Part shown: positions 50,953-59,163 of the stretch, in pieces
Layout: the number at the start of each line of letters is the position of its first letter
Position numbering within the stretch: the stretch's first letter is position 1
Origin: Carnobacterium_B sp045617425
GTDB taxonomy: Bacteria > Bacillota > Bacilli > Lactobacillales > Carnobacteriaceae
DNA: 64,000 nt
Reading direction: 5' to 3'
Assembly: GCF_045617425.1 (NCBI RefSeq)
Contig: NZ_JAZLIO010000003.1
Span: forward strand, 248,001-312,000
Notes under the pieces: generated by a model
Told to the model about the DNA's origin: nothing
The model's database searches: none
What the model saw: only the letters and a program-made list of their open reading frames with translations
Translations under genes and position numbers: made by a program

Positions 50953-51399
50953 TTGTCACTTTTAGAAACCATTAATGACGACATTAAAACTGCGATGAAA
51001 GCCAAAGATAAAGAATCTTTAGCTGTTCTACGTATGTTAAAAGCTGCATTGCAAAATGATCAAATCAGCAAAGGTAATGAATTAAGTGAGGATGAAGAGT
51101 TAACAGTTCTTTCTCGCGAAATGAAACAACGTCGTGAATCTCTTGCAGAGTTTAAAGAAGCTGGTCGAGAAGACCTAGTTGAACAAACTGAAGCAGCTAT
51201 GCACATCGTTGGTAACTATTTACCTCAGCAACTTTCTATAAACGAACTTAAAGCGATTATTCAAGAAGCTATTACTAAAGTAGATGCTAAGTCTATGAAA
51301 GATTTTGGAAAAGTTATGGGAGTTGTTGTGCCTTTGACAAAAGGTAAAGCAGACGGTAACGAAGTCAATCGATTAGTAAAAGAACTTTTGAATGCATAA
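50953..51399 (+). CDS. yqeY: GatB/YqeY domain protein
   Basis: The 148-aa YqeY protein (LETINDDIKTAMKAKDKESLAVLRMLKAAL...KDFGKVMGVV) is all helical and resembles the tail of GatB, which binds tRNA during transamidation; its own role is unclear. It starts with TTG at 50953 after GAGGGTGGG. It is co-transcribed with rpsU and ends at a terminator. Confidence 0.92.
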   Translation: MSLLETINDDIKTAMKAKDKESLAVLRMLKAALQNDQISKGNELSEDEELTVLSREMKQRRESLAEFKEAGREDLVEQTEAAMHIVGNYLPQQLSINELKAIIQEAITKVDAKSMKDFGKVMGVVVPLTKGKADGNEVNRLVKELLNA

Positions 51400-51420
51400 A
51401 GGATAAGCAGTTATCCGTTA

Positions 51421-51464
51421 AAAAAGATAAAGTTAAGATAATTCTTAACTTTATCTTTTTTTTG
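51421..51464 (+). terminator. terminator of rpsU-yqeY
   Basis: AAAAAGATAAAGTTAAGA pairs with TCTTAACTTTATCTTTTT around TAAT, then TTT. Strong. Confidence 0.88.
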
Positions 51465-51572
51465 CTCTTAAGATTTAAGATGTGGATTTCTATCTAAGAA
51501 GGAAAGCTTCATTTTAAACAAAAAATGTGCTATTCTTTAAAGTATAGAAAGAAGAAGGAGTGTGTTGTTTGG

Positions 51573-52592
51573 TTGACTAACTTGACGAATGAAACACGTT
51601 TAGTAAATTTGAAAAATGAAAATACTACAGCTATTCTATTTGGTACTCAAGATAAACATTTAACGTTATTAGAAGAATCAATGGAAGTTATCATTAACAG
51701 CCGTGGAAGCCATTTAGAAATTATTGGCTCTGAAGAAACCACAGCTATAGTTGAGGAAATCCTTAATCAATTAGAAGAGTTGATCAAACGCTCCATTCAA
51801 ATTGGACCATCAGATGTGGTTACTGCCATTAAGATGGCTAAAAAAAATACATTGCAATTTTTCGTCAGCATGTATGAAGAAGAAATTGGGAAAGATCATG
51901 GTGGCAAACCAATACGTGCAAAAACATTTGGTCAACGCCAATATGTTCAATCCATTAAAAAAAATGATATTACTTTTGGTGTAGGTCCAGCTGGAACAGG
52001 TAAAACCTATTTAGCAGTTGTCATGGCAGTTGCTGCTATGAAAAAAGGGGAAGTGAAAAAAATCGTTTTGACTCGTCCGGCTGTTGAAGCAGGCGAAAAT
52101 CTTGGTTTTTTACCTGGAGACTTAAAAGAAAAAGTCGATCCGTATTTGCGCCCAATCTATGACGCTTTGTACAGCGTGTTCGGCTTGGAGCACACTACTC
52201 GATTAATGGATCGTAACGTTATCGAGATTGCTCCATTAGCTTATATGCGAGGACGTACATTGGAAGATTCATTTGTTATATTGGATGAAGCACAAAATAC
52301 GACAAAAGCTCAAATGAAGATGTTCCTGACTCGACTTGGTTTTGGCTCAAAAATGATTGTAAATGGAGATGTTACTCAGATTGATTTGCCTAGAGGAGCT
52401 ATTAGCGGGTTGGTCCATGCTGAAAAAGTATTGCACAAAGTTAAAGGGATTGATTTTGTACAATTTGATTCGAATGATGTAGTGCGTCATCCAGTAGTTG
52501 CAAGCATTATAAATGCTTACAGCGAAGAAAAAACAATAAGTGAAATCAAAAAAGATGAAATTGAAAAACTGAGTACTGAAAAAAATGAATAG
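51573..52592 (+). CDS. phoH: PhoH-like ATPase
   Basis: A P-loop NTPase of the PhoH family, linked to RNA metabolism but without a settled function. An N-terminal KH-like part (about residues 1-95) precedes the ATPase: Walker A GPAGTGKTYL near residues 137-146 and Walker B FVILDEAQNTT. Length is 339 aa from TTG at 51573; AAGGAG lies 12 nt before it. A further TTG at 51582 is possible; the upstream ATG at 51525 precedes the Shine-Dalgarno. Head of the phoH-pgpH-ybeY-dgkA-cdd-era run. Confidence 0.92.
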   Translation: MTNLTNETRLVNLKNENTTAILFGTQDKHLTLLEESMEVIINSRGSHLEIIGSEETTAIVEEILNQLEELIKRSIQIGPSDVVTAIKMAKKNTLQFFVSMYEEEIGKDHGGKPIRAKTFGQRQYVQSIKKNDITFGVGPAGTGKTYLAVVMAVAAMKKGEVKKIVLTRPAVEAGENLGFLPGDLKEKVDPYLRPIYDALYSVFGLEHTTRLMDRNVIEIAPLAYMRGRTLEDSFVILDEAQNTTKAQMKMFLTRLGFGSKMIVNGDVTQIDLPRGAISGLVHAEKVLHKVKGIDFVQFDSNDVVRHPVVASIINAYSEEKTISEIKKDEIEKLSTEKNE

Positions 52593-52603
52593 GAAGTGAA
52601 TGA

Positions 52604-54808
52604 ATGCGAAGAAATTTAATACGCCTTCAGAAAAAACTGGGCAAGCTATATATTCCTTCTATTCTTTTGCTTTCTTCTGTGATTATATTTTTTATTATGT
52701 ACAGCACCGTTAAACCTACTGCTTTAGATATCGAGTTGTTTCAAGTAGCAGACGAGACCATACGTGCAAATGCAACTGTAGAAGATACAGAAAAGACAAA
52801 AGAAAATAAAGAAACTGTCGCAGCAACGGTTTCTCCTGTATACACGTATAACCCGGACTTGAAGGGCATCCAAATATCAAAAGTAGAAGTTTTATTTGCT
52901 ACGATAGATGAAGTGATTCAAGAAACAGATAAAAAATATGAAGCTGACTTAAAAGAAGCAAGAAAAAAAGCTACTGAAAACGATCCTGAGGTAAGTGCTG
53001 AGGAATTGTCAGAGATGAAAGTATCTAGATTATCAGAAGATGAGATGCTGAGACTATTTAAAGAAAAACTAAACAACTTAGACGATGCCACAAAAGAATT
53101 TATTGATATGCTTCCAGATTGGGCTGTTTCAGATTTATTGACTACGAATGAAGCAACTTTAGTGAGTATGAGAGAATCAATTGTTTCTGTGGTATCTCAA
53201 TTCATGACTCATCCGATTAAAAGCGAAGAAGTAAGTGAAATTAAAATAGAAGCCAATAACAATTTGGATTATTCTGATTTAGACTCAAATAACCAACGCA
53301 TCGCCAGCTTGATTATCGATAATGCTATTGTTGAAAATAATACCTATAATGCAAATGCTACCGAGCAAAAGAAAGTTGAAGAGATGGCTAATGTTCCTCC
53401 TTCACTGATTTTACAAGGTCAAGTAATTGTTCAAGAAGGCCATGTTGTTGACAGCAATGATATGCATCAGCTTGAATTACTAGGTCTTCTGGACAATTCT
53501 TCTTCAAGGCAATCTTTATATGGACTGATTGTATTGATCTTTACGCAAGCGTTGCTTTTGTATTATTTAGGCAAATCTAGAAAAATTGACAGAATCGATC
53601 ATGGACGTCAAATTACGTTCTATTCTATTATTATGATTGCTTCATTAGTGTTGATGAAAAGCTTGCAGTTGCTTCAAAGTTCAGATATTGATTATATCGG
53701 TTTATTGTATCCAGCTGCTTTAGCTTCAACGTTATTAACGGCATTTGGCTCACGACGTTTTGGAATATTGGCCAATGGATTTACAGCTGCATTTTCTATC
53801 TTTATTTTCAGTCCAGATTCAGGTACTAGTTTTAGCATTATTTTAGTCCTGTTTTATCTATTGAGCGGTATGATGGGTACAATGATTACGCGTACTAAAA
53901 TCACCAATCAATTCTGGTCTAGTTTTATTTGGGTCACTGTATTCAATGCCTTGTTTATCAGTTCATTTATCTTATACTTAAATATGAATTTTTGGTCACA
54001 ACAAGTTTTTCTAATGATTTTCTATGCTCTATTGAGTGGAATCATTTCTTACTTACTGGCTGTACTTCTATCGCCGTATATTGAAGTTTTATTTGAAGAA
54101 AATGCTGTATTGACGTTAACTGAACTATCTAACCCGAACAGCCCATTGCTAAAAGAACTGCTGACAAAAGCTCCAGGAACTTATCATCATAGTTTGATGG
54201 TAGCGAATTTAAGCGCAAATGCAGTCGGGGCTATAGGGGGAGATTCCTTATTTGCTCGAGTGGCATGCTACTATCATGATGTTGGAAAATTGCGTCATTC
54301 ACTCTTTTTTGTGGAAAATTTACCACCTGGGATGGAAAATCCACATAATTTATTAACTCCTTTTGAAAGTAAAGAAATTATTTTTGGACATGTTAGTGAA
54401 GGAGTCAAAATGCTTGAAAATGCTAAAATGCCTCAATCGATTATTGATATTTGTGCTCAGCACCATGGGACAACACTTATGAAATATTTTTATGTTATGG
54501 CTAAAGAGAAAGATGAATCCGTACTTGAAAGTGATTTTAGGTATCCGGGACCAAAACCGCAAACAAAGGAAGCAGCTGTCATCAATATTGCCGATAGTGC
54601 TGAGGCAGCTGTAAGGTCTATGTCGCATCCGACTAAAGAATCCATTGAAAAATTCGTTCATAATTTAATTAATGGAAGAATCACAGATGGTCAATTTGAT
54701 GAATGTTCGATTTCTTTACGTGAATTGAAGATAGTTGAAAAGGCAATTTGTGAAGGATTGAATGGTACGTTCCATTCGAGGATCGAATACCCCACATTGA
54801 ATAATTAA
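52604..54808 (+). CDS. pgpH: 7TM-HD protein, probable c-di-AMP phosphodiesterase PgpH
   Basis: A 734-aa membrane enzyme: an N-terminal segment (about 17-33), a large extracytoplasmic domain (about 40-290), seven membrane segments (about 300-490) and a C-terminal HD domain with YHHSLMVANLS and CYYHDVGKLRHSLFF (metal ligands) and AQHHGTT. PgpH of Listeria hydrolyses cyclic-di-AMP; the same activity is likely here. The gene begins 11 bp after phoH. Confidence 0.92.
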   Translation: MRRNLIRLQKKLGKLYIPSILLLSSVIIFFIMYSTVKPTALDIELFQVADETIRANATVEDTEKTKENKETVAATVSPVYTYNPDLKGIQISKVEVLFATIDEVIQETDKKYEADLKEARKKATENDPEVSAEELSEMKVSRLSEDEMLRLFKEKLNNLDDATKEFIDMLPDWAVSDLLTTNEATLVSMRESIVSVVSQFMTHPIKSEEVSEIKIEANNNLDYSDLDSNNQRIASLIIDNAIVENNTYNANATEQKKVEEMANVPPSLILQGQVIVQEGHVVDSNDMHQLELLGLLDNSSSRQSLYGLIVLIFTQALLLYYLGKSRKIDRIDHGRQITFYSIIMIASLVLMKSLQLLQSSDIDYIGLLYPAALASTLLTAFGSRRFGILANGFTAAFSIFIFSPDSGTSFSIILVLFYLLSGMMGTMITRTKITNQFWSSFIWVTVFNALFISSFILYLNMNFWSQQVFLMIFYALLSGIISYLLAVLLSPYIEVLFEENAVLTLTELSNPNSPLLKELLTKAPGTYHHSLMVANLSANAVGAIGGDSLFARVACYYHDVGKLRHSLFFVENLPPGMENPHNLLTPFESKEIIFGHVSEGVKMLENAKMPQSIIDICAQHHGTTLMKYFYVMAKEKDESVLESDFRYPGPKPQTKEAAVINIADSAEAAVRSMSHPTKESIEKFVHNLINGRITDGQFDECSISLRELKIVEKAICEGLNGTFHSRIEYPTLNN

Positions 54809-54860
54809 TATCAGCTGAGGGTTACAATTGAGGAATAAAAAAGGAGCGAAGATAGTACTC

Positions 54861-55337
54861 ATGGAATTAGATTTGTATGATGAAACCAACAAAATTACTA
54901 TAGAACAAAAAGAATTGATCCAGGCATTGCTAGAATTTGCTGGAGATCATCTAGAGTTGCCAAAGGATGCTGAGATGTCAGTGACATTTGTTGACAATGA
55001 AAATATTCAAAAAATCAATAAGACTTACCGTGGAAAAGATCAACCGACTGATGTCATTAGTTTTGCTATTGAAGATGAAGCAGAAGACGAATTAATGATC
55101 AACTTCGACAATTTAGAAGAACCGATGCCAAGAAATATTGGCGATATTATTATTTCTGTTGATAAAACCGCAAGCCAAGCCGATGAATATGGACATTCTT
55201 TTGATCGAGAATTAGGATTTTTGGCCTTACATGGGTTCTTACATTTGAATGGGTATGACCACATGACCCCTGAAGATGAAAAAGAAATGTTTGGATTGCA
55301 GAAAGAGATATTGGAAGCCTATGGACTTAAAAGATAA
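54861..55337 (+). CDS. ybeY: endoribonuclease YbeY
   Basis: A zinc-dependent RNase for 16S rRNA 3' maturation and ribosome quality control. The zinc motif is HGFLHLNGYDH (His x3 spacing, about residues 124-134); RGKDQPTDVISF is the other family block. From 54861 it has 158 aa and starts MELDLYDET, like homologues. A TTG at 54828 has a well-spaced GAGGG and would add 11 residues, while AAGGAG before 54861 is rather far (14 nt), so the start is not settled. Confidence 0.92.
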   Translation: MELDLYDETNKITIEQKELIQALLEFAGDHLELPKDAEMSVTFVDNENIQKINKTYRGKDQPTDVISFAIEDEAEDELMINFDNLEEPMPRNIGDIIISVDKTASQADEYGHSFDRELGFLALHGFLHLNGYDHMTPEDEKEMFGLQKEILEAYGLKR

Positions 55338-55716
55338 AAAAGAAGTAGTAAAAAACTCTAGATTTTTAGATTCCTTTAAATATGCATTTAAGGGAGTTCT
55401 AACGGTATTTCAAGAAGAACGGAATATGCGTTCCCATGTTGGAATCGGTTCAATAGTACTATTGTTGTGTCTGTTCCTTAATTTAGCTGTCAATGAATGG
55501 TTATGGGTTATCTTCAGTATATTTCTAGTAATTATAATGGAAGTTTGGAATACGGTTATTGAAAATGTGGTTGATCTAGCTGCTGGCGAGAGATATCACC
55601 CTTTGGCAAAGAAAGCTAAAGATATGGCTGCAGCAGCTGTTCTAATGACAGCAGGATTTTCCGTTGTAGTAGCGACAATTATTATATTACCTAAATTATG
55701 GCAAATACTATTTTAA
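55321..55716 (+). CDS. dgkA: undecaprenol kinase / diacylglycerol kinase (DgkA type)
   Basis: A small integral membrane kinase that phosphorylates undecaprenol in Gram-positives, recycling the cell-wall carrier lipid. The protein has FQEERNMRSHV (about residues 33-43), two to three membrane segments and the active motif EVWNTVIENVVDLAAGERYHPLAKKAKDMAAAAVL. From the ATG at 55321 it has 131 aa and overlaps ybeY by 17 bp; GGAAG just upstream is the Shine-Dalgarno. Confidence 0.93.
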   Translation: MDLKDKKEVVKNSRFLDSFKYAFKGVLTVFQEERNMRSHVGIGSIVLLLCLFLNLAVNEWLWVIFSIFLVIIMEVWNTVIENVVDLAAGERYHPLAKKAKDMAAAAVLMTAGFSVVVATIIILPKLWQILF

Positions 55717-55731
55717 AGGGGATCAACATTT

Positions 55732-56142
55732 ATGCACACTGCAGGAAAAAAAGTCGAAGAATTAATTCAAAAAGCAACGGATATGCTAGACAAAGCTTAT
55801 GTTCCTTATTCTAAATTTCCAGTTGGAGCAGCTCTTTTAACGAAAGAGGGAGAAGTATTTTCAGGATGTAATATTGAAAATGCCTCTTTTGGTTTAACCA
55901 ATTGTGCTGAGCGTACAGCAATTTTCAAAGCTGTTTCTGAAGGTAAAATGGAGTTTGACTATTTGGTGGTTACCGGCGATACAGACGCCCCTATCTCACC
56001 TTGTGGAGCTTGTAGACAAGTACTAGCAGAATTTTGTGGTCCAGATATGCCTGTCTTACTAACGAACAATAAAGGAAATAAACACATAACAACGGTTGGC
56101 GAATTGCTACCCGGAGCTTTTAAATCGGAGGATATGGTTTAA
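55732..56142 (+). CDS. cdd: cytidine deaminase
   Basis: Deaminates cytidine and deoxycytidine to uridine forms. Zinc and catalytic residues are in NCAERTAIF (Cys, Glu) and PCGACRQVLAEF (two Cys), the all-Cys tetrameric type. Length is 136 aa. AAGGGG is 9-10 nt before ATG. Its TAA shares the final A with the era ATG. Confidence 0.96.
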   Translation: MHTAGKKVEELIQKATDMLDKAYVPYSKFPVGAALLTKEGEVFSGCNIENASFGLTNCAERTAIFKAVSEGKMEFDYLVVTGDTDAPISPCGACRQVLAEFCGPDMPVLLTNNKGNKHITTVGELLPGAFKSEDMV

Positions 56143-57050
56143 TGAAAAATACAAATGAGCACAAATCAGGTTTTGTTTCTATCGTAGGACGTCCAAATGT
56201 TGGTAAGTCGACGTTGTTAAATAGAATTGTAGGGCAAAAAATAGCAATTATGAGTGATAAAGCTCAAACAACAAGAAATAAAATTCAAGGGATTTACACA
56301 ACTCCTGAATCACAAATCGTATTTATTGATACACCTGGTATTCATAAACCGAAACATCGTCTAGGGGATTTCATGGTAGATTCAGCTTTTAGTGCTTTTA
56401 GAGAAGTTGATGTGATCTTATTTATGGTAAATATTGCAGAAAAAAGAGGACCCGGAGATAATTTTATTATGGAAAGATTAAAAACAGTAAAAAGTCCTGT
56501 GTTTTTAGTTTTGAATAAAATTGATAAAATACATCCAGATCAATTGCTGCCGATTATCGAAGATTACCGATCATTAGTAGATTTTGCACAAGTTATTCCG
56601 ATTTCAGCCTCTGAAGGAAACAATGTAGATACATTGTTAGAGGAAATTACAAAATATCTTCCTGATGGACCTCAATTCTACCCGGAAGATCAAGTGACCG
56701 ATCATCCCGAATACTTTATCGTTTCTGAATTGATTCGTGAAAAAGTATTAGAGTTGACTAGAGAAGAAGTGCCTCATTCTGTGGCGGTAGTAGTAGAAAG
56801 TATGCAACGTAATGAACTGGGGAAAGTTCAAGTTCATGCAGCAATCATTGTAGAACGTTCAAGTCAAAAAGGGATCATTATTGGCAAAGGCGGAAAAATG
56901 CTGAAAGATATTGGTATTCGTGCGAGAAGAGATATCGAAGTATTACTGGGAGACAAAATTTACCTTGATCTTTGGGTAAAAGTTCAAAAAGATTGGCGCG
57001 ATCGTCAAACGAATTTACAAGACTACGGTTACCGCAAAGATGATTATTAA
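56142..57050 (+). CDS. era: GTPase Era
   Basis: Essential GTPase for 30S assembly. G1 GRPNVGKSTLLN (about residues 16-27), G3 DTPGIHKP, G4 NKIDKIHP; the KH domain at the C-terminus carries IIIGKGGKMLKDIGIRAR for 16S rRNA 3'-end binding. Length is 302 aa. The start overlaps the cdd stop; GGAGG is inside cdd. Confidence 0.97.
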   Translation: MKNTNEHKSGFVSIVGRPNVGKSTLLNRIVGQKIAIMSDKAQTTRNKIQGIYTTPESQIVFIDTPGIHKPKHRLGDFMVDSAFSAFREVDVILFMVNIAEKRGPGDNFIMERLKTVKSPVFLVLNKIDKIHPDQLLPIIEDYRSLVDFAQVIPISASEGNNVDTLLEEITKYLPDGPQFYPEDQVTDHPEYFIVSELIREKVLELTREEVPHSVAVVVESMQRNELGKVQVHAAIIVERSSQKGIIIGKGGKMLKDIGIRARRDIEVLLGDKIYLDLWVKVQKDWRDRQTNLQDYGYRKDDY

Positions 57051-57065
57051 TTAGCAGGAACCAAC

Positions 57066-57103
57066 TAAAAAAACAAACCATATTTTTATGGTTTGTTTTT
57101 TTA
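57066..57103 (+). terminator. terminator after era
   Basis: AAAAAAACAAACCATA pairs with TATGGTTTGTTTTTTT around TTTT. Confidence 0.85.
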
Positions 57104-57135
57104 AGCTGAGATTGTATCTCGTAGGAGGATTCTAA

Positions 57136-57951
57136 ATGGCTCAAGTAGAAGAAGTAGAAGGCATTGTGTTATCTGTGCGAAATCATCGCGAAAACGATCA
57201 ATTAGTTAAATTGTTTACGAATCGCTTTGGCAAGAGAATGTTTTTTGTTAAAGGAACCAGAAAGCAAAAGAACAAACTCAGAACTGCGGTGTTGCCATTT
57301 ACGAAAGCGACATATATTGCGGATATTCGTGATACGGGGCTTTGTTTTATAAGAGATGCAAAAGAAGTGGATCAGTATAAAAGTATGCAAACCGATATTT
57401 TTTTAAATGCTTATGCAACCTATATTTTAAATCTAGCTGACGCAGCTCTAGACGATGGGATTGTGGATAGTACGTTATTTCATAAAATTGACCGGTGTTT
57501 AACCGAAATCGATGAAGAAACGGATCCTGAGATCGTCGTGAATATATTTGAAATCCAGATTCTTCCATACTTTGGTGTTTCGCCTGAATTAAGAGGCTGC
57601 CGTGTATGTGGAAATACAGAAGGTCCCTTTGATTACTCAGGCAGTTATGGTGGTCTACTGTGCCAAAATCATTGGCATCTAGATCGTCACCGCTATCATG
57701 CAAGCAGAAGAGCCATTCATTTTATTCGTTTGTTTTCAGTAGTTTCATTGGATCAATTAGGGGCTATTACGGTTAAAGAAGAAACAAAACGTGAAATCAG
57801 GACGTTGATTGACCTAATCTATGAAGAGTCTGTTGGAATCAAGTTAAAAAGTAAAAAATTTATCGATCAAATGTATACTTGGGGCAATCTCTTAATAGAC
57901 AAGAGAGTTCCTCCGAATGAAACGCCAGATAAGAATGAAAGTAATGATTGA
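57136..57951 (+). CDS. recO: DNA repair protein RecO
   Basis: RecO anneals single strands and, with RecR, loads RecA on SSB-coated DNA. N-terminal OB-fold (EGIVLSVRNHRENDQLVKLFT), helical middle, zinc-binding C-terminal part with CRVCGN and a later Cys/His (LLCQNHWH). Length is 271 aa. GGAGG stands 8 nt before ATG. Its stop codon overlaps the -35 box of the glyQS leader promoter. Confidence 0.95.
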   Translation: MAQVEEVEGIVLSVRNHRENDQLVKLFTNRFGKRMFFVKGTRKQKNKLRTAVLPFTKATYIADIRDTGLCFIRDAKEVDQYKSMQTDIFLNAYATYILNLADAALDDGIVDSTLFHKIDRCLTEIDEETDPEIVVNIFEIQILPYFGVSPELRGCRVCGNTEGPFDYSGSYGGLLCQNHWHLDRHRYHASRRAIHFIRLFSVVSLDQLGAITVKEETKREIRTLIDLIYEESVGIKLKSKKFIDQMYTWGNLLIDKRVPPNETPDKNESND

Positions 57952-57977
57952 CAAAAGTTCTTATGACAAGCTATGAT
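57948..57977 (+). promoter_or_regulatory. promoter of the glyQS T-box leader
   Basis: TTGACA (57948-57953), 18-nt spacer, TATGAT (57972-57977). The -35 includes the recO stop codon TGA. Confidence 0.78.
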
Positions 57978-57984
57978 AGTAACA

Positions 57985-58200
57985 ACTGAATAACCAGCGA
58001 TGAAAGAAAAGAGTAAAAATTTTACCTCTATAAAAGCGAACTTGGGATAGTGAAAGCCGAGTATAGACAAAGTTTTGAAAGGCCTTCTGGAGCTGTTTAC
58101 TAAAAGAGATGCTAGTTTTATTTAAACTAGAATTAGGGTGGAACCGCGATTGTACTATCGTCCCTATGCTGATCCTGATCAGCATAGGGACTTTTTTTGT
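57985..58200 (+). ncRNA. T-box riboswitch before glyQS, Gly (GGC) specifier
   Basis: T-box TAGGGTGGAACCGCG at 58133-58147. Terminator GTCCCTATGCTGAT pairs with ATCAGCATAGGGAC (about 58160-58191), then TTTTTTT. The specifier is GGC in TTGAAA-GGC-CTTCTGG (about 58074-58090), the glycine codon usual for glyQS. Uncharged tRNA-Gly should stabilise the antiterminator and allow glyQS expression. Confidence 0.95.
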
Positions 58201-58250
58201 CTTATTTTTTAGTTATCCATTAGGATTTGAAATGAAAAGGAGAATGCGTA

Positions 58251-59162
58251 ATGAAAGAAAATAGTTTAACGTTTCAAGAAATCATTTTAACTTTACAAAA
58301 ATATTGGTCTGATCAAGGGTGCCTGTTGCTCCAATCCTATGACACAGAAAAAGGTGCCGGAACAATGAGCCCTTATACTTTTTTACGTGCTATTGGGCCT
58401 GAACCATGGAATGCAGCTTATGTAGAGCCATCAAGACGTCCAGCAGATGGCCGTTATGGTGAAAATCCAAACCGTTTATTCCAACACCACCAATTTCAAG
58501 TCGTTATGAAACCTTCACCGGATAACATCCAAGAACTTTATTTAGAAAGTCTGCGCTTATTAGGCATTGATCCTTTAGAACACGATATTCGTTTCGTGGA
58601 AGACAACTGGGAAAATCCTTCTATGGGCTGTGCAGGTCTAGGTTGGGAAGTTTGGTTAGATGGAATGGAAATCACTCAATTTACGTATTTCCAACAAGTT
58701 GGTGGGTTAGAATGCAATCCTGTAACTAGTGAGATCACATTTGGTTTAGAACGTTTAGCTTCTTACATTCAAGATGTCGACAGTGTGTATGATATTGAAT
58801 GGACAAAAGGCGTAAAATATGGCGAAATCTTTATTCAGCCTGAATACGAGCATTCAAAATACGCTTTTGAAAATAGCAATCAAGAGATGCTTTTAATGTT
58901 ATTTAATGAATATGAAAAGGAAGCGACTACTCAAATTGAAGCAGGTCTGGTTCATCCAGCTTATGATTATGTTTTAAAATGTAGCCACACCTTTAATTTG
59001 TTAGACGCAAGAGGAGCCGTTTCGGTTACTGAGCGTGCCGGATATCTGGCTCGTATTCGTAAAATGGCTCGTTCGATTGCAAAAGCTTTTGTTACCGAAC
59101 GTGAAAAATTAGGGTTCCCTTTGCTTCAAGGTCAATCTATCGAAAATAAGGAGGCAAAGTAA
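58251..59162 (+). CDS. glyQ: glycine-tRNA ligase alpha subunit
   Basis: The catalytic alpha subunit of the alpha2-beta2 bacterial GlyRS: EIILTLQKYWSDQGCLLLQSYD, FLRAIGPEPWNAAYVEPSRRPADGRYGENPNR and NPSMGCAGLGWEVWLDGMEITQFTYFQQVGG. Length is 303 aa. AAAAGGAG lies 8-9 nt before ATG. It is controlled by the T-box and followed directly by glyS. Confidence 0.97.
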   Translation: MKENSLTFQEIILTLQKYWSDQGCLLLQSYDTEKGAGTMSPYTFLRAIGPEPWNAAYVEPSRRPADGRYGENPNRLFQHHQFQVVMKPSPDNIQELYLESLRLLGIDPLEHDIRFVEDNWENPSMGCAGLGWEVWLDGMEITQFTYFQQVGGLECNPVTSEITFGLERLASYIQDVDSVYDIEWTKGVKYGEIFIQPEYEHSKYAFENSNQEMLLMLFNEYEKEATTQIEAGLVHPAYDYVLKCSHTFNLLDARGAVSVTERAGYLARIRKMARSIAKAFVTEREKLGFPLLQGQSIENKEAK

Positions 59163-59163
59163 T

